Shown piece by piece: positions 31,401-41,839 of a stretch of 62,000 nt of DNA. Position 1 is the first letter of the stretch. Each line of letters opens with the position of its first letter. The stretch is from Symbiodinium natans (Eukaryota > Sar > Dinophyceae > Suessiales > Symbiodiniaceae). The translations under genes were made by a program, and so were the position numbers. The notes under the pieces are model-generated. The model was not told the origin of the DNA and ran no database searches. It worked only from the letters and a program-made list of their open reading frames with translations. The stretch is taken from NCBI GenBank assembly GCA_905221605.1, contig CAJNDS010002834.1, positions 830,674-892,673 of the forward strand, read 5' to 3'.

Positions 31401-31504
31401 TGCTTACCAGGGCTCCAGTGAGGGTTGGCATGCCCCGCGGGCGCGTTAGGGAGCCTCAAAGGGAGGCCGTCGTTGCGTTTGGAATCGCTTTCGTTTCGCG
31501 CAGC

Positions 31505-32120
31505 CAGCAAAAGCTGTGAAAACCCTAAACCCTAAACCCTAAACCCTAAACCCTGAACCCTGAACCCTGAACCCTAAACCTTCCAAGCCCTATATCCTGA
31601 CTTGAGTGCTCTCTTGGGTGTACTGCATCGAGTGCGCACAAGACGTTCTGTGAGTTGTTTTCCCAATTTGCGTCGGAGTTGCGTGTGCTTGCAATGTGAT
31701 GCCCAAGGAGAAACCTCGCACGTTTTCTTCAGCTTGTCAGTTTGCAAAGTAGCATGACCATTCAACCGTGCTTATTGCAGGCCTATTTCAGTCAATAAAC
31801 CCTAAACCCTAAACCCTAATTAAACCCTAAACCCTAAACTGTAGTCCGATGCAATCCAACTTCGGCAGGGGCCCCTCAACCCGGTCTGACGAGAACGATT
31901 GAGGCCATGGGCTGTTGCGCGCCAGGCGGTACTGGCATCTCTTCAGAGGAGAGCCAGCAGGCGCATGCTGCATGAAGTTGCGCAAGCTTGTCCAGAATTC
32001 TCTGGAAGATATCCGCTGAAGCAGAGACTTGCATGGGGCCTTACTGTTGGGGTCGGAATAATTACTAATAAGGCTTCTCTTCTGGTTCATATATGAATAT
32101 ACTATATGATACTATATGAA
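31505..32120. repeat. Segmental duplication, copy 1
   Basis: Homologous to 48,180-49,360. Shared landmarks: CAGCCAGCAAAAGCTGTGAA, CCTTCCAAGCCCTATATCCT, GCAGGCCTATTTCAGTCAAT, GGCCATGGGCTGTTGCGCGC. This copy carries CCCTAAA at 31,519-31,576 and 31,797-31,838. The latter replaces about 200 bp present in copy 2. Short minus and plus frames in both copies are not conserved in length. Confidence 0.85.
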
Positions 32121-33220
32121 CCCCCCAGCAAGGACGACCTGCAGCAGCCGTTTTTTGCACAGGTCGTTTCTTAATACATGAGAATCACAGAAGGGAGAAG
32201 GGGGCACCCCAGGCGGGGTACTGCACAGTCACTGGAGGTGCAGCTCACGCTCAACACAACTCTTTAGGCTTACATAGTAAGCCCAAGCGATGGTGTTCAT
32301 GGCTGTCGGGTGTAGTTCTGGGTCCAGGCACCCTAGAAAAGGGTGCGTGCGGCCTAAGCAGGCCTGGGTGGGAATTTAGGGTTTGGGGTTTAGGGTTTGG
32401 GTTTGGGGTTTGTTTGGGGTTTGGTGTTTAGGGTCTAGGGCTTATGGCATTTCAGGGGGCGGGTGAGCCTTGAGGGGACAGGTAGACCCTATACTGGGTA
32501 AAACAAAGCAAACCGTGCCTCGACTGAGGCGGACTACACAGAGCTTGTCCAGCGTGTGCAAGATTCCTTCAACAAGGAGCATGAGGCAGGGTTTAGGGTT
32601 TAGGTTTAGGGTGCCGGATTTAGGGTTTAGGGTTTAGGGTTGAGGAACAGCAGAAAGGAATGGCTTAAGGTTTGGAGGGTTTGGGGTTTGGGATTCGGAG
32701 TTTAGGGTTTAGGATTTCGGGTGTGCTCTTCAAAGGGTTGAGGTTTTTGGGTGATGCAGTTCTGAGTCGAGCTTTGGTCTGCCCCATGCAAGAAGAGTCG
32801 CCTCAAGATAGAAGCATCACCGTCTCGTGAAGCCACTGTTGCTGCATGAGGGCACAGCCTAATTCAAGCTACACCTTAAACAGGAACCAGCGACATACCC
32901 TGAAGCCGAAACCCTACACCCTAAACCTAAACCCTACACCCTAAGTCCTAAACCCTAAACCCTAAACCCTAAACCCTAGCAGTCCAGAGGTGAAGAATTT
33001 CGGTACTCAGGGATTTGGTTTCTGAAGCCCGGCCCCCTTCACCTCCTGGGCCTTCACACCCTCAATGCCACTGGGCTTCAGGCCTTACACGGACTTAAGG
33101 TTTAGTTCGGGTTTAGGGTTTAGGGTTTAGGGTTGAGGGTTTAGGGTTTAGGGTTTTGGGTGTAGGGGGATCGTTTAGCGTTTTAGCTTTTTGGGGGCTT
33201 CGTTAGACTGACTGGCTCAG

Positions 33221-33274
33221 ATCGTCACTGGAGCTTCGCGAGCCTTGGCGTGCACAAAGGGCTGAGTGCTTCGA
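33221..33274 (+). CDS. Exon-like island
   Basis: GGCTCAG precedes a frame SSLELREPWRAQRAECFED, then TTAGGG. TTTAGGG-type sequence lies on both sides. Confidence 0.35.
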
Positions 33275-35526
33275 GGATGTCTTAGGGTTTAGGGTTTAGG
33301 GGTTAGGGTTTAGGGTGTGGGTTTAGGGTTTAATTAGGGTTTAGAATGCTAACTAGGCCTTAGTCGGGCTTGAGGTTTACGAATTAGGGCTTGAAGGGGG
33401 TGTAGCTGGGACCCCGAAGGGGGTACCCCTGGGTTTGGGGACCCTTTGTTAAGATTACTTAGGCAGTATAAGGGCCCTGAACCCTAAAGGGCTTAGGGCT
33501 TAGGGTTTAGGGTTTAGGGTTTAGGGCTTAGGGTTTAGGGTTTGGGGCCGAAATACACCCTAAACCCTGCACCCTAAACCCCATATTAGGAGCATGTTAA
33601 GGACGAGTCTTAGCCGCTTGAGGGTTGCTGAAAAGGGGAGGCCTATCTAAAGCAGCCGCCCTTGCAAATCCCGAAGCTGACAAGTAGACCCCTCAGGGTT
33701 TGGGGTTTAGGGTTTAGCATTCAGGGTTTAGCGTTCAGGGTTTAGGGTTCAGGGTTAGGGTTCAGGGTTAGGGGTTAGGGTTTAGGGTTTAGGGTTTAGG
33801 GTTTCGGGTTTAGGGTTTAGGGTTTAGAGTTTAGGGTTCCCAACATCAAGGGCACATAGGTTACTCTCGGCAGATGCTAAACACTGCCGCTAAGCCCTAA
33901 ACCCTAAACCTTAAACCCTCAACCCTAAACCCTAAACCCTAGACCCTAAACCCTAAACCTTAGTGAGGTTTCGTTAGGGTTTCGGGTGTAGGGTTGCGAT
34001 AGATACAAAAAGCCCACATCTCCCCGAGCTTTCTCTGACCCTTCCCTCCCTTAACTGAGGATTTCGGGCAGCCTTAAAGTTTAGGGTTGGGGGTTGAGGG
34101 TTTAGGGGTGAGGGTCTAGGAGTTTAGGGGTTTAGGGGGTTACGGGTTTAGGGGTTTAGGGGTTGAGGAGTTGAGGGGTTTAGGGGGTTTGGGGTTGAGG
34201 GTTTAGGGATTTCGGGTTTAGGGAGTTTGATGTTGAGGGTTTAGGGGCTGGGATGCGGGTTCTCTTTGACAAAACACTAATTAATCCCTCATCCTTGAAC
34301 CCTAAACCCGAAGCCCTCAACCCCGAAACACCACAAACCCCACATCCTAGGCCCCCGCCCCCACCCACCGTCCCCAAGATCGTACAGTAATACCTTTGGT
34401 GGCCCCTGAGCACCCCTAAACAAACCGCCAACCCGAAACCCTATACCTGAAACCCCTAAACCCTAAACCTCTAAGCACTAAAGCCTAAACCCCGAACCCT
34501 ACACCCCCAACCCTCAACCCGACGCAACTTTTCTTGCCAAGGCAAGGGCGATTGGGTCATCATCTCGACATGCGACAACCAATCTCGCAAAGAGGAGGAA
34601 CTCCCGAAGCCAAAGAGAGATGGATTGGTAGCTGAAACCCGAAACCCAAAGCCCTAAGCCCTAAACCCTTAGCCCTAAACCCTAAACCCGAAACCCTAAA
34701 CTCTAAACTCTAAACCCTAAGCCCTAAACCCTAAACCCTAACCCCTAAGCCCTAAACCCTAAACCCTAACCGCCAGTGGCTGAAGGAGAGAGGAACTTCG
34801 GATTAGGCTCAGGGTCCGCGAAGAAAAGGCTGCCCTACTCGTCTACAGGGCCTATACGGGATCCCAAACCTTAAAGGCCGAAGGTTTAGGGTTTAGGGTT
34901 TAGGGTTTAGGGTTTAGGGTTTAGGGTGTAGGGTTTAGGGTTTAGGGTTTAGGGTTTAGGGTTCTATTTGGGCATGCTAGACAAGGCACGACACGAGCCA
35001 CTACACAAGGCGCTAAACCCCAAACCCCAAACCCTTAACCTTATATCCATTCAAGAAAAGTGGATTGAGCTGGTTTGCTCTTCTTCTCGGGAACTTGTAG
35101 TCTTAGTACTTAACAGCGTTTAGTGTTTAGGGGTTTTGGGTTTAGGGCTTAGGCTTAAGGTTAGGGTTTAGGGCTTCGGGAAAATATACACTTTGGTCGG
35201 CCAATGTCTCACACGGTTCTACGGGCGGTTCTCAAGATGTGGTCCCTTTTGTGGGGTGCCCTAAATATTAGGGGCCGGCTTTTATGTATAATGGAAACCC
35301 CAAAAGGGCCCACCATTAGAGTAAGTGACCATAGTGATCCGAATTATCACGAGTTCCAGCTCAACCTGGCTAGGGGTGTAAATCTCGCCCCAAATGGTAA
35401 GAGGCAAGCCCCTAACCCCAAAACCCTGAACCCTAAACCCTGAGCCTTATAAACCCAAGGCCCCAAACCCTAGACCCGGAACCTAAACCCCATGAGGTCA
35501 GTTTTTGGGGAGGCTGATCTTCCCTA

Positions 35527-35585
35527 GGGGTCCATGTACCCCATTGGATTAGATACTTGGGCCCCAAAGTCCCTATATAGGAAGA
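35527..35585. mobile_element. MITE family J, one end truncated by a CCCTAAA tract
   Basis: GGGTCCATGTACCCCATTGG and GATACTTGGGCCCCAAAGT match the family J copy at 56,036. Here the second end is missing and CCCTAAA begins instead. Confidence 0.5.
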
Positions 35586-36041
35586 ACCCTAAACCCTAAA
35601 CCCTAAACCCTAAACCCTAAACCTTCCCAGTATTCCCTAGTGTGGTACCTGGGCTTCTAGGGCTTTCAGTTGTTGGTGAGGTACCATCATGTACTCCTAA
35701 TGTGGCCCTTAGACTACCTGAAGGATCTTTGAGAAAGGGTCCCAAACCCCAAGGTGCAACCTTAAGGGTCCAAGGGACAACCCCTAATGTTGAGCTTTCA
35801 GGGGATGGATGCATTACAAGGCTCGACGGTTTGGGGCTTAGTTAAGCTTTGAGTTCGCAGGTGCCGCCTCTTGAAAGATCGGTTCGGGTTTCGGGTTTAG
35901 GGTTTAGGGTTTGAGGGTCCTGTTTGGTGTGCGTTTTGGACTGCTTGAACTAGCCTGCAAGGGTTTGGGGCTTCCATTCATGCGATTCAAGGCTCGTGGC
36001 GTGTTTAATCTTCGGTTCGGATTTCATAAGGCTTAAGCCAG

Positions 36042-36145
36042 GACTACCACAACTGCTACCTGTTCTATTTGCCCACCTGGGCTCCCGGTACGACATCCGT
36101 GAAGCGGACGAACTGGGTGGACAACGGCTGTGGCTCGGAGAGTCG
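36042..36145 (+). CDS. Exon island with a GTTTAGGG donor
   Basis: AAGCCAG|G opens a frame DYHNCYLFYLPTWAPGTTSV and continues KRTNWVDNGCGSES. It is aromatic- and Cys-rich and clearly protein-like. The following GTTTAGGG supplies the GT. A 26-bp degenerate echo of its 3' part occurs at 46,947. Family unknown. Confidence 0.55.
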
Positions 36146-36337
36146 GTTTAGGGTTCAGGGTTCAGGGTTTAGTAAGGGCTTAGGGTTTTGTGTTTAGGGT
36201 TTAGGGTTTAGGGTTAGGGTTTAGGGTTTAGGGTTTAGGCTTAGGGTGTAGGGTTGAGGGTTGAGGGTTTAGGGTTTAGGGTTTAGGGTTTAGGGCCTAG
36301 GGTTTAGGGTTTAGGGTTTAGGGTTCAGAGCCGGGGT

Positions 36338-36440
36338 CAAGGGACTAAAGGACAGACCCTTACAAGGGACCTTAAGAGGTTCTTTAGGGGCTACTTAGGT
36401 ATATAGGGACGATATAAGGTATATATATATGAGAGAAAAA
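36338..36440. mobile_element. MITE family I, partial
   Basis: CAAGGGACTAAAGGACAGAC at the left and GGTTCTTTAGGGGCTACTTA in the middle match the copy at 58,061 inverted. The far end grades into TA repeats. Confidence 0.5.
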
Positions 36441-36489
36441 CCTTTCGGGTCTATTTTGCTTCTCTGCTTGCTTGTGTATGTGAAAGTGA

Positions 36490-38225
36490 AAGTAAATAAT
36501 TTAAATTATTTAAATAATTTAAATAATTTAAATCGAGCCTTTGTAAGGACTTCACCAAGAAATCTAAATATTTAAATTAATTTAAATAATTTAAATAATT
36601 TAAATTATTTAAATACGGCCCTTTAATTTATTTAAATTATTTAAATTGTCAAAAGGGTTTTCGGGGATTTAAATAATTTAAACAATTTCAATCGAGCCTT
36701 TGTAAGGACTTCACCAGGAAATCCAAATATTTAAATTAATTTAAATAATTTAAATAATTTAAATAATTTAAATAGGGCCATTTAATTTATTTAAATTATT
36801 TAAACTGTCAAAAGGGTTTTCGGGGATTTAAATAATTATTTAAATTATTTAAATTATTTAAATTATTTAAATTATTTAAATTATTTAAATTAATTAAAAA
36901 AAAGGGGTTTCCTGGGGAAGCTCTCCAGAGGATTTAAATTATTTAAATTATTTAAATTATTTAAATTATTTAAATTGTCAAAAGGGTTTTCGGGGATTTA
37001 AATAATTTAAATAATTTAAATAATTTAAACCGAGCCTTTGTAAGGACTTCACCAGGAAATCCAAATATTTAAATTAATTTAAATGATTTAAATAATTTAA
37101 ATAATTTAAATAATTTAAATAATTTAAATAATTTAAATAATTTAAATAATTTAAATAATTTAAATAGGGCCATTTAATTTATTTAAATTATTTAAACTGT
37201 CAAAAGGGTTTTCGGGGGTTTAAAATAATTTAAATAAATTAAATGGCCCTATTTAAATTATTTAAATTATTTAAATTATTTAAAATATTTTTTTTATTTA
37301 AATATTGGGGTTTCCTGGGGAAGCTCTCCAGAGGATTTAAATTATTTAAATTATTTAAATTGTCAAAAGGGTTTTCGGGGATTTAAATAATTTAACTAAT
37401 TTAAATAATTTAAATCGAGCCTTTGTAAGGACTTCACCAGGAAATCCAAATATTTAAATTAATTTAAACAATTTAAATAATTTAAATAATTTAAATAATT
37501 TCAATAATTTAAATAATTTAAATAGGGCCATTTAATTTATTTAAATTATTTAAATTGTCAAAAGGGTTTTCGGGGATTTAAATAATTTAAATAAATTAAA
37601 TGGCCCTATTTAAATTATTTAAATTATTTAAATTATTTAAACTATTTAAATTGATTTAAATATTGGGGTTTCCTGGGGAAGCTCTCCAGAGGATTTAAAT
37701 TATTTAAATTATTTAAATTGTCAAAAGGGTTTTCGGGGATTTAAATAATTTAAAAAATTTAAATAATTTAAATCGAGCCTTTGTAAGGACTTCACCACGA
37801 AATCCAAATATTTAAATTAATTTAAATAATTTAAATAATTTAAATAATTTAAATAATTTAAATAATTTAAATAATTTAAATAATTTAAATAATTTAAATA
37901 ATTTAAAATAATTTAAATATGGCCATTTAATTTATTCAAATTATTTAAACTGTCAAAAGGGTTTTCGGGGATTTAAATAATTTAAATAAATTAAATGGCC
38001 CTATTTAAATTATTTAAATTATTTAAAATATTTTTATTTATTTAAATATTGGGGTTTCCTGGAGAAGCTCTCCAGAGGATTTAAATTATTTAAATTATTT
38101 AAATTGTCAAAAGGGTTTTCGGGGATTTAAATAATTTAAATAAATTAAATGGCCTTATTTAAATTATTTAAATTAATTTAAATATTAAGGTTTCCTGTGG
38201 AAGCTCTCCAGAGGGTTTTAAATTA
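36490..38225. repeat. ATTTAAAT satellite with higher-order units
   Basis: Short AATTTAAAT units are interrupted by four recurring modules: CGAGCCTTTGTAAGGACTTC, GGGCCATTTAATTTATTTAA, TTGTCAAAAGGGTTTTCGGG and GGGGTTTCCTGGGGAAGCTC. The modules recur in partly inverted order several times. Almost pure A+T; no gene. Confidence 0.95.
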
Positions 38226-38345
38226 CTTAAATTCTTTGAATTGTGAAAAGCGTTTTCGAGCATTTAAATGATTTAAATGATTTAAATCAAGCCTTTAGAA
38301 GAATTTCGCCAGGATATTTTTAATTAATATAATTGTGATAACATT

Positions 38346-38690
38346 GCATTCCTTAGCCTGAGTTATCATAGTTATGATAACTTTAGGCACCAAGCCGAGT
38401 TATCATAATTATGATAACTTCAGGCTCCCCAAGCTGAATTATCATAATTATGATAACTTTAGGCTCCCCAAGCTGAGTTATCATAATTATGATAACTTCA
38501 GGCTCCCCAAGCTGAGTTATCATAATTATGACAACTTTAGGCTCCCCAAGCTGAGTTATCATAATTATGATAACTACAGGCTCCCCAAGATGAGTTATCA
38601 TAATTATGATAACTCTAAGCTCCCCAAGCAGAGTTATCATAATTATGATAACTTTAAGCTCCCAAGTACAATTATCATAATTGTGATAAT
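38346..38690. repeat. 39-bp palindrome-bearing tandem repeat, about 8 units
   Basis: Each unit has the palindrome GTTATCATAATTATGATAAC plus a spacer such as TTCAGGCTCCCCAAGCTGA. Because 39 is divisible by three, both strands stay open; these frames are by-products. Confidence 0.95.
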
Positions 38691-38781
38691 AACATTTTGA
38701 GTTGAAGTTTTCACCGCAAGCGCTACATCGCAAGCCCTGATGCCTAAGATTTTAGGTTCAAGTTTGCATAAGCATGACTCT

Positions 38782-39770
38782 GGCAAAATTTGGCCAAATC
38801 GAGCTACGCATTTCTCATCGCGTACGACGAGCAGCCCGATTTGGCCAAATTTTGCCGGGCAGCCTTCGGGCAAAATTTGGCCAAATCGAGCTGCTCCTCG
38901 TACGCGAGGAGAAATGCGCAGCTCGATTTGGCCAAATTTTGCTTGAAGGCTGCCAGACAAAATTTGGCCAAATCGAGCTACGCATTTCTCATCGCGTACG
39001 ACGAGCAGCCCGATTTGGCCAAATTTTGCCGGGCAGCCTTCGGGCAAAATTTGGCCAAATCGAGCTGCTCCTCGTACGCGAGGAGAAATGCGCAGCTCGA
39101 TTTGGCCAAATTTTGCTTGAAGGCTGCCAGACAAAATTTGGCCAAATCGAGCTACGCATTTATCATCGCGTACGACGAGCAGCCCGATTTGGCCAAATTT
39201 TGCCGGGCAGCCTTCGGGCAAAATTTGGCCAAATCGAGCTGCTCCTCGTACGCGAGGAGAAATGCGCAGCTCGATTTGGCCAAATTTTGCTTGAAGGCTG
39301 CCAGGCAAAATTTGGCCAAATCGAGCTACGCATTTCTCATCGCGTACGACGAGCAGCCCGATTTAGCCAAATGTTGCCGGGCAGCCTTCGGGAAAAATTT
39401 AGCCAAATCGGGCTGCTCGTCGTACGCGAGGAAAAATGCGCAGCTCGATTTGACCAAATTTTGCTTGAAGGCTGCCAGGCAAAATTTGGCCAAGTCGAGC
39501 TGCGCATTTCTCATCGCGTACGACGAGCAGCCCGATTTAGCCAAATTTTGCCGGGCAGCCTTTGGGCAAAATTTGGCCAAATCGGACTGCTCGTCGTATC
39601 CGATGAGAAATGCGCGGCCTGATTTGGTCAAATCTTGCCCGAAGGCTGCTCTGCGAAATTTAGCCGCGCATTTCTCATCGCGTACGATTTGGCCAAATTT
39701 TGCCGGGCAGCCTTCGGGCAAGATTTAGCCAAATCAAGCTGCTCTTCGTATGTGATTGGATTTTTGAGTT
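38782..39770. repeat. 174-bp tandem repeat with internal inverted repeats
   Basis: Starts at 38,782, 38,956, 39,130, 39,304 and 39,478 give a period of exactly 174 bp; the last copies are degraded. Each unit contains CAAAATTTGGCCAAATCGAG and its inverse. Long frames open on both strands encode near-identical AKFGQIELR-type peptides. Confidence 0.95.
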
Positions 39771-39789
39771 CCATGTGTTTGTTGGCAGG

Positions 39790-40015
39790 CTTATTCTCTT
39801 ACGCAAATACCACACAAAACTGCAGAGGTTAAGAACAACATTTGTGGGTCAAAATTTGCCGAGATCCTTTTGGCGCCCTGCAAAAGTCCTGCAAACACCA
39901 CACAAAACGGCAGAGGGTAGGAACAACATTTGCATTTGTGGGTTAAAATTTTGAGATCTTCTTGGCGCGCTGCAAAAGTCATGCAAATACCACACAAAAT
40001 GGAAAAGGGTAGTCA
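39790..40015. repeat. About 88-bp repeat, three degenerate copies
   Basis: GCAAATACCACACAAAACTG...GGTTAAGAACAACATTTGTG...TGGCGCCCTGCAAAAGTC recurs three times, leading into unique sequence. Confidence 0.7.
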
Positions 40016-40316
40016 CCAAGGAGTTCTGAAGTTTACTTGTAGAGAAATTTCTTGAAAACTAAATATCGGAAACACTCAGTCCACCCGGTATACGAAATCT
40101 TTCCGCTTTCAGAGCAAGAAGGTCCACGCTATACTATGCGAACAACATGCGCTTCGACTTGGCGGAGGCAGATGCTTTCAAATACACCTGCACTTGAGTA
40201 TAAACTTGCAGTATCGCATCGACAGCTGGTGAATGTGACTTCTGCGTGCACCACGACACAACTACACTCAAGCTGTTTAGCAGTAGGGAAGCTTTGAACC
40301 TTTGACCGCGCCCAGA

Positions 40317-40949
40317 ATGGCCAAGCCATGCCGCGAGGTTCTCGTCCAACGACACAAGAAAGCTAAGGCAAATGCCAGGGCAATCAAAGCGGAGACGCGG
40401 ACGGTATGGCAGCGCTGGCTTAAGCGTTTCAACAAGGCGAAGCGGAAGACTGCTGCAGCAAGGGCTAAGGTAACTGATGCCGGTTTCCAGGCCCCCAGCG
40501 AGTCCGAGCTGTCTTCGCTGAGCGACTTTGGAGCCTCGTCATCGGATGAGTCTAGCAGTAGTTGTTCAGCGGACGAAGCAGCCATTGACGCTGCAGTTCC
40601 TGCGCCTGAAGCAAAGGCCACGACCTCGCCCGCGCCCCGCGAGCCCTTAGCGCCACCTGCGAAGGCAAAGGCTAAGAGCTCCCCCGCACATCCGCCGAAG
40701 GCGATTGTGCCTAAACCACCACCCCTAAGAAAGCCCCGTGCTGCACCTGTGCCTAAGGCACCTAACAGCAAACGCGTTCAAAATGCAGAGGGCATTTTTT
40801 ACCCAGGATTTAGTGACAGAAATCATCCCAAGTATTGCGCCGCGTGTGACCAGCTGCTTCGTGGATTTGAAAGGGCAACGGCTACCCACAAGCCTACCTG
40901 CGAGTGGCGGCAGCGCAAAGTGCCAGCCAAAGGACAGTCGGCTGCTTGA
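40317..40949 (+). CDS. Hypothetical basic/Ser-rich protein with a C-terminal CCHC-type finger
   Basis: A 210-residue open frame from the first ATG (MAKPCREVLVQRHKKAK) to TGA. The N-terminal ~55 residues are strongly basic (K/R/A), like a nucleic-acid-binding or nuclear-targeting segment. Residues ~60-95 are Ser/Asp/Glu-rich; ~100-155 are Pro/Ala/Lys-rich and probably disordered. The C-terminal ~55 residues are the best conserved-looking part: CAACDQLLRGFERATATHKP then TC, i.e. C-x2-C-x13-H-x3-C, which could bind zinc. There is no intron, signal peptide or membrane segment. Codon-like composition and length make this the most convincing simple gene here. The stop codon falls inside the first unit of the 227-bp array. 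Start choice: an in-frame TTG lies 15 bases upstream but is not needed. Family not recognised; DNA/RNA binding is inference. Confidence 0.6.
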   Translation: MAKPCREVLVQRHKKAKANARAIKAETRTVWQRWLKRFNKAKRKTAAARAKVTDAGFQAPSESELSSLSDFGASSSDESSSSCSADEAAIDAAVPAPEAKATTSPAPREPLAPPAKAKAKSSPAHPPKAIVPKPPPLRKPRAAPVPKAPNSKRVQNAEGIFYPGFSDRNHPKYCAACDQLLRGFERATATHKPTCEWRQRKVPAKGQSAA

Positions 40950-41838
40950 CTCGAGTCGCAGAAGCTTGTCCATGAGCTAAAAGCGAGTCTGCACTCTTCC
41001 TGCCGCTCGCAAGCTGAAGATTAAAGCACGCAGTGAACTACAGCTCACGTCGCCTACTGTGTGATTTAACAGGCAAGAACTGCTACGTGTTCGAGAAGGA
41101 GAGGTGAGCGTGACTCAGACTGCAGCTACGAGCAACCCCAATTGCAGAATGTGATTCAGGACAGTCGGCTGCCTGACTCGAGTCCTAGAAGCTTGTTCAT
41201 GAGCTAAAAGCGAGTCTGCACTCTTCCTGCCGCTCGCAAGCTGAAGATTAAAGCACGCAGTGAACTACAGCTCACGTCGCCTACTGTGTGATTTAACAGG
41301 CAAGAACTGCTACGTGTTCGAGAAGGAGAGGTGAGCGTGACTCAGACTGCAGCTATGAGCAACCCCAATTGCAGGATGTGATTCAGGACAGTCGGCTGCC
41401 TGACTCGAGTCCTAGAAGCTTGTTCATGAGCTAAAAGCGAGTCTGCACTCTTCCTGCCGCTCGCAAGCCGAAGATTAAAGCACGCAGTGAACTACAGCTC
41501 ACGTCGCCTACTGTGTGATTCAGCAGGCAAGAACTGCTACGTGTTCGAGAAGGAGAGGTGAGCGTGACTCAGACTGCAGCTATGAGCAACCCCTAATTGC
41601 AGCATGTGATTCAGGACAGTCGGCTGCCTGACTCGAGTCCTAGAAGCTTGTCCATGAGCTAAAAGCGAGTCTGCACTCTTCCTGCCGCTCGCAAGCTGAA
41701 GATTAAAGCACGCAATGAACTACAGCTCACGTCGCCTACTGTGTGATTCAGCAGGCAAGAACTGCTACGTGTTCGAGAAGGAGAGGTGAGCGTGACTCAG
41801 ACTGCAGCTATGAGCAACCCCAATTGCAACATGTGATT
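40932..41838. repeat. 227-bp tandem repeat, four units
   Basis: CTCGAGTC...AGAAGCTTGTCCATGAGCTA recurs at 227, 227 and 228 bp. The units are nearly identical and carry no long frame. The first unit begins within the 3' coding end of the gene at 40,317 (GGACAGTCGGCTGC, stop), so the array is its probable 3' UTR and downstream DNA. Confidence 0.95.
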
Positions 41839-41839
41839 C

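Larger units (their letters stand above)
1..36330. repeat. Telomere-repeat patchwork, left block
   Basis: Dozens of tracts of CCCTAAA or TTTAGGG (3 to about 34 units) alternate with 50-400 bp of non-repetitive DNA. Many tracts carry variants (CCCTGAA, CCCCAAA, CCCTAGA). They are interstitial, in both orientations, so this is not a chromosome end. Only the longer or informative tracts are listed separately. Spacers not listed hold degenerate repeat or short unique sequence with no convincing gene. Confidence 0.9.

Noticed and set aside
38374-38733. CRISPR-like array of palindromic repeats
   Set aside because: The spacers are nearly identical to one another, there are no cas genes, and the setting is eukaryotic.
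38643-39728. Frames of 220-312 codons on both strands
   Set aside because: Produced by the 174-bp repeat, whose length is divisible by three and which contains inverted copies of itself.
40277-40771. 164-codon minus-strand frame opposite the gene at 40,317
   Set aside because: Ala/Gly/Leu-rich antisense shadow of a Lys/Ala/Pro/Ser-rich coding strand.
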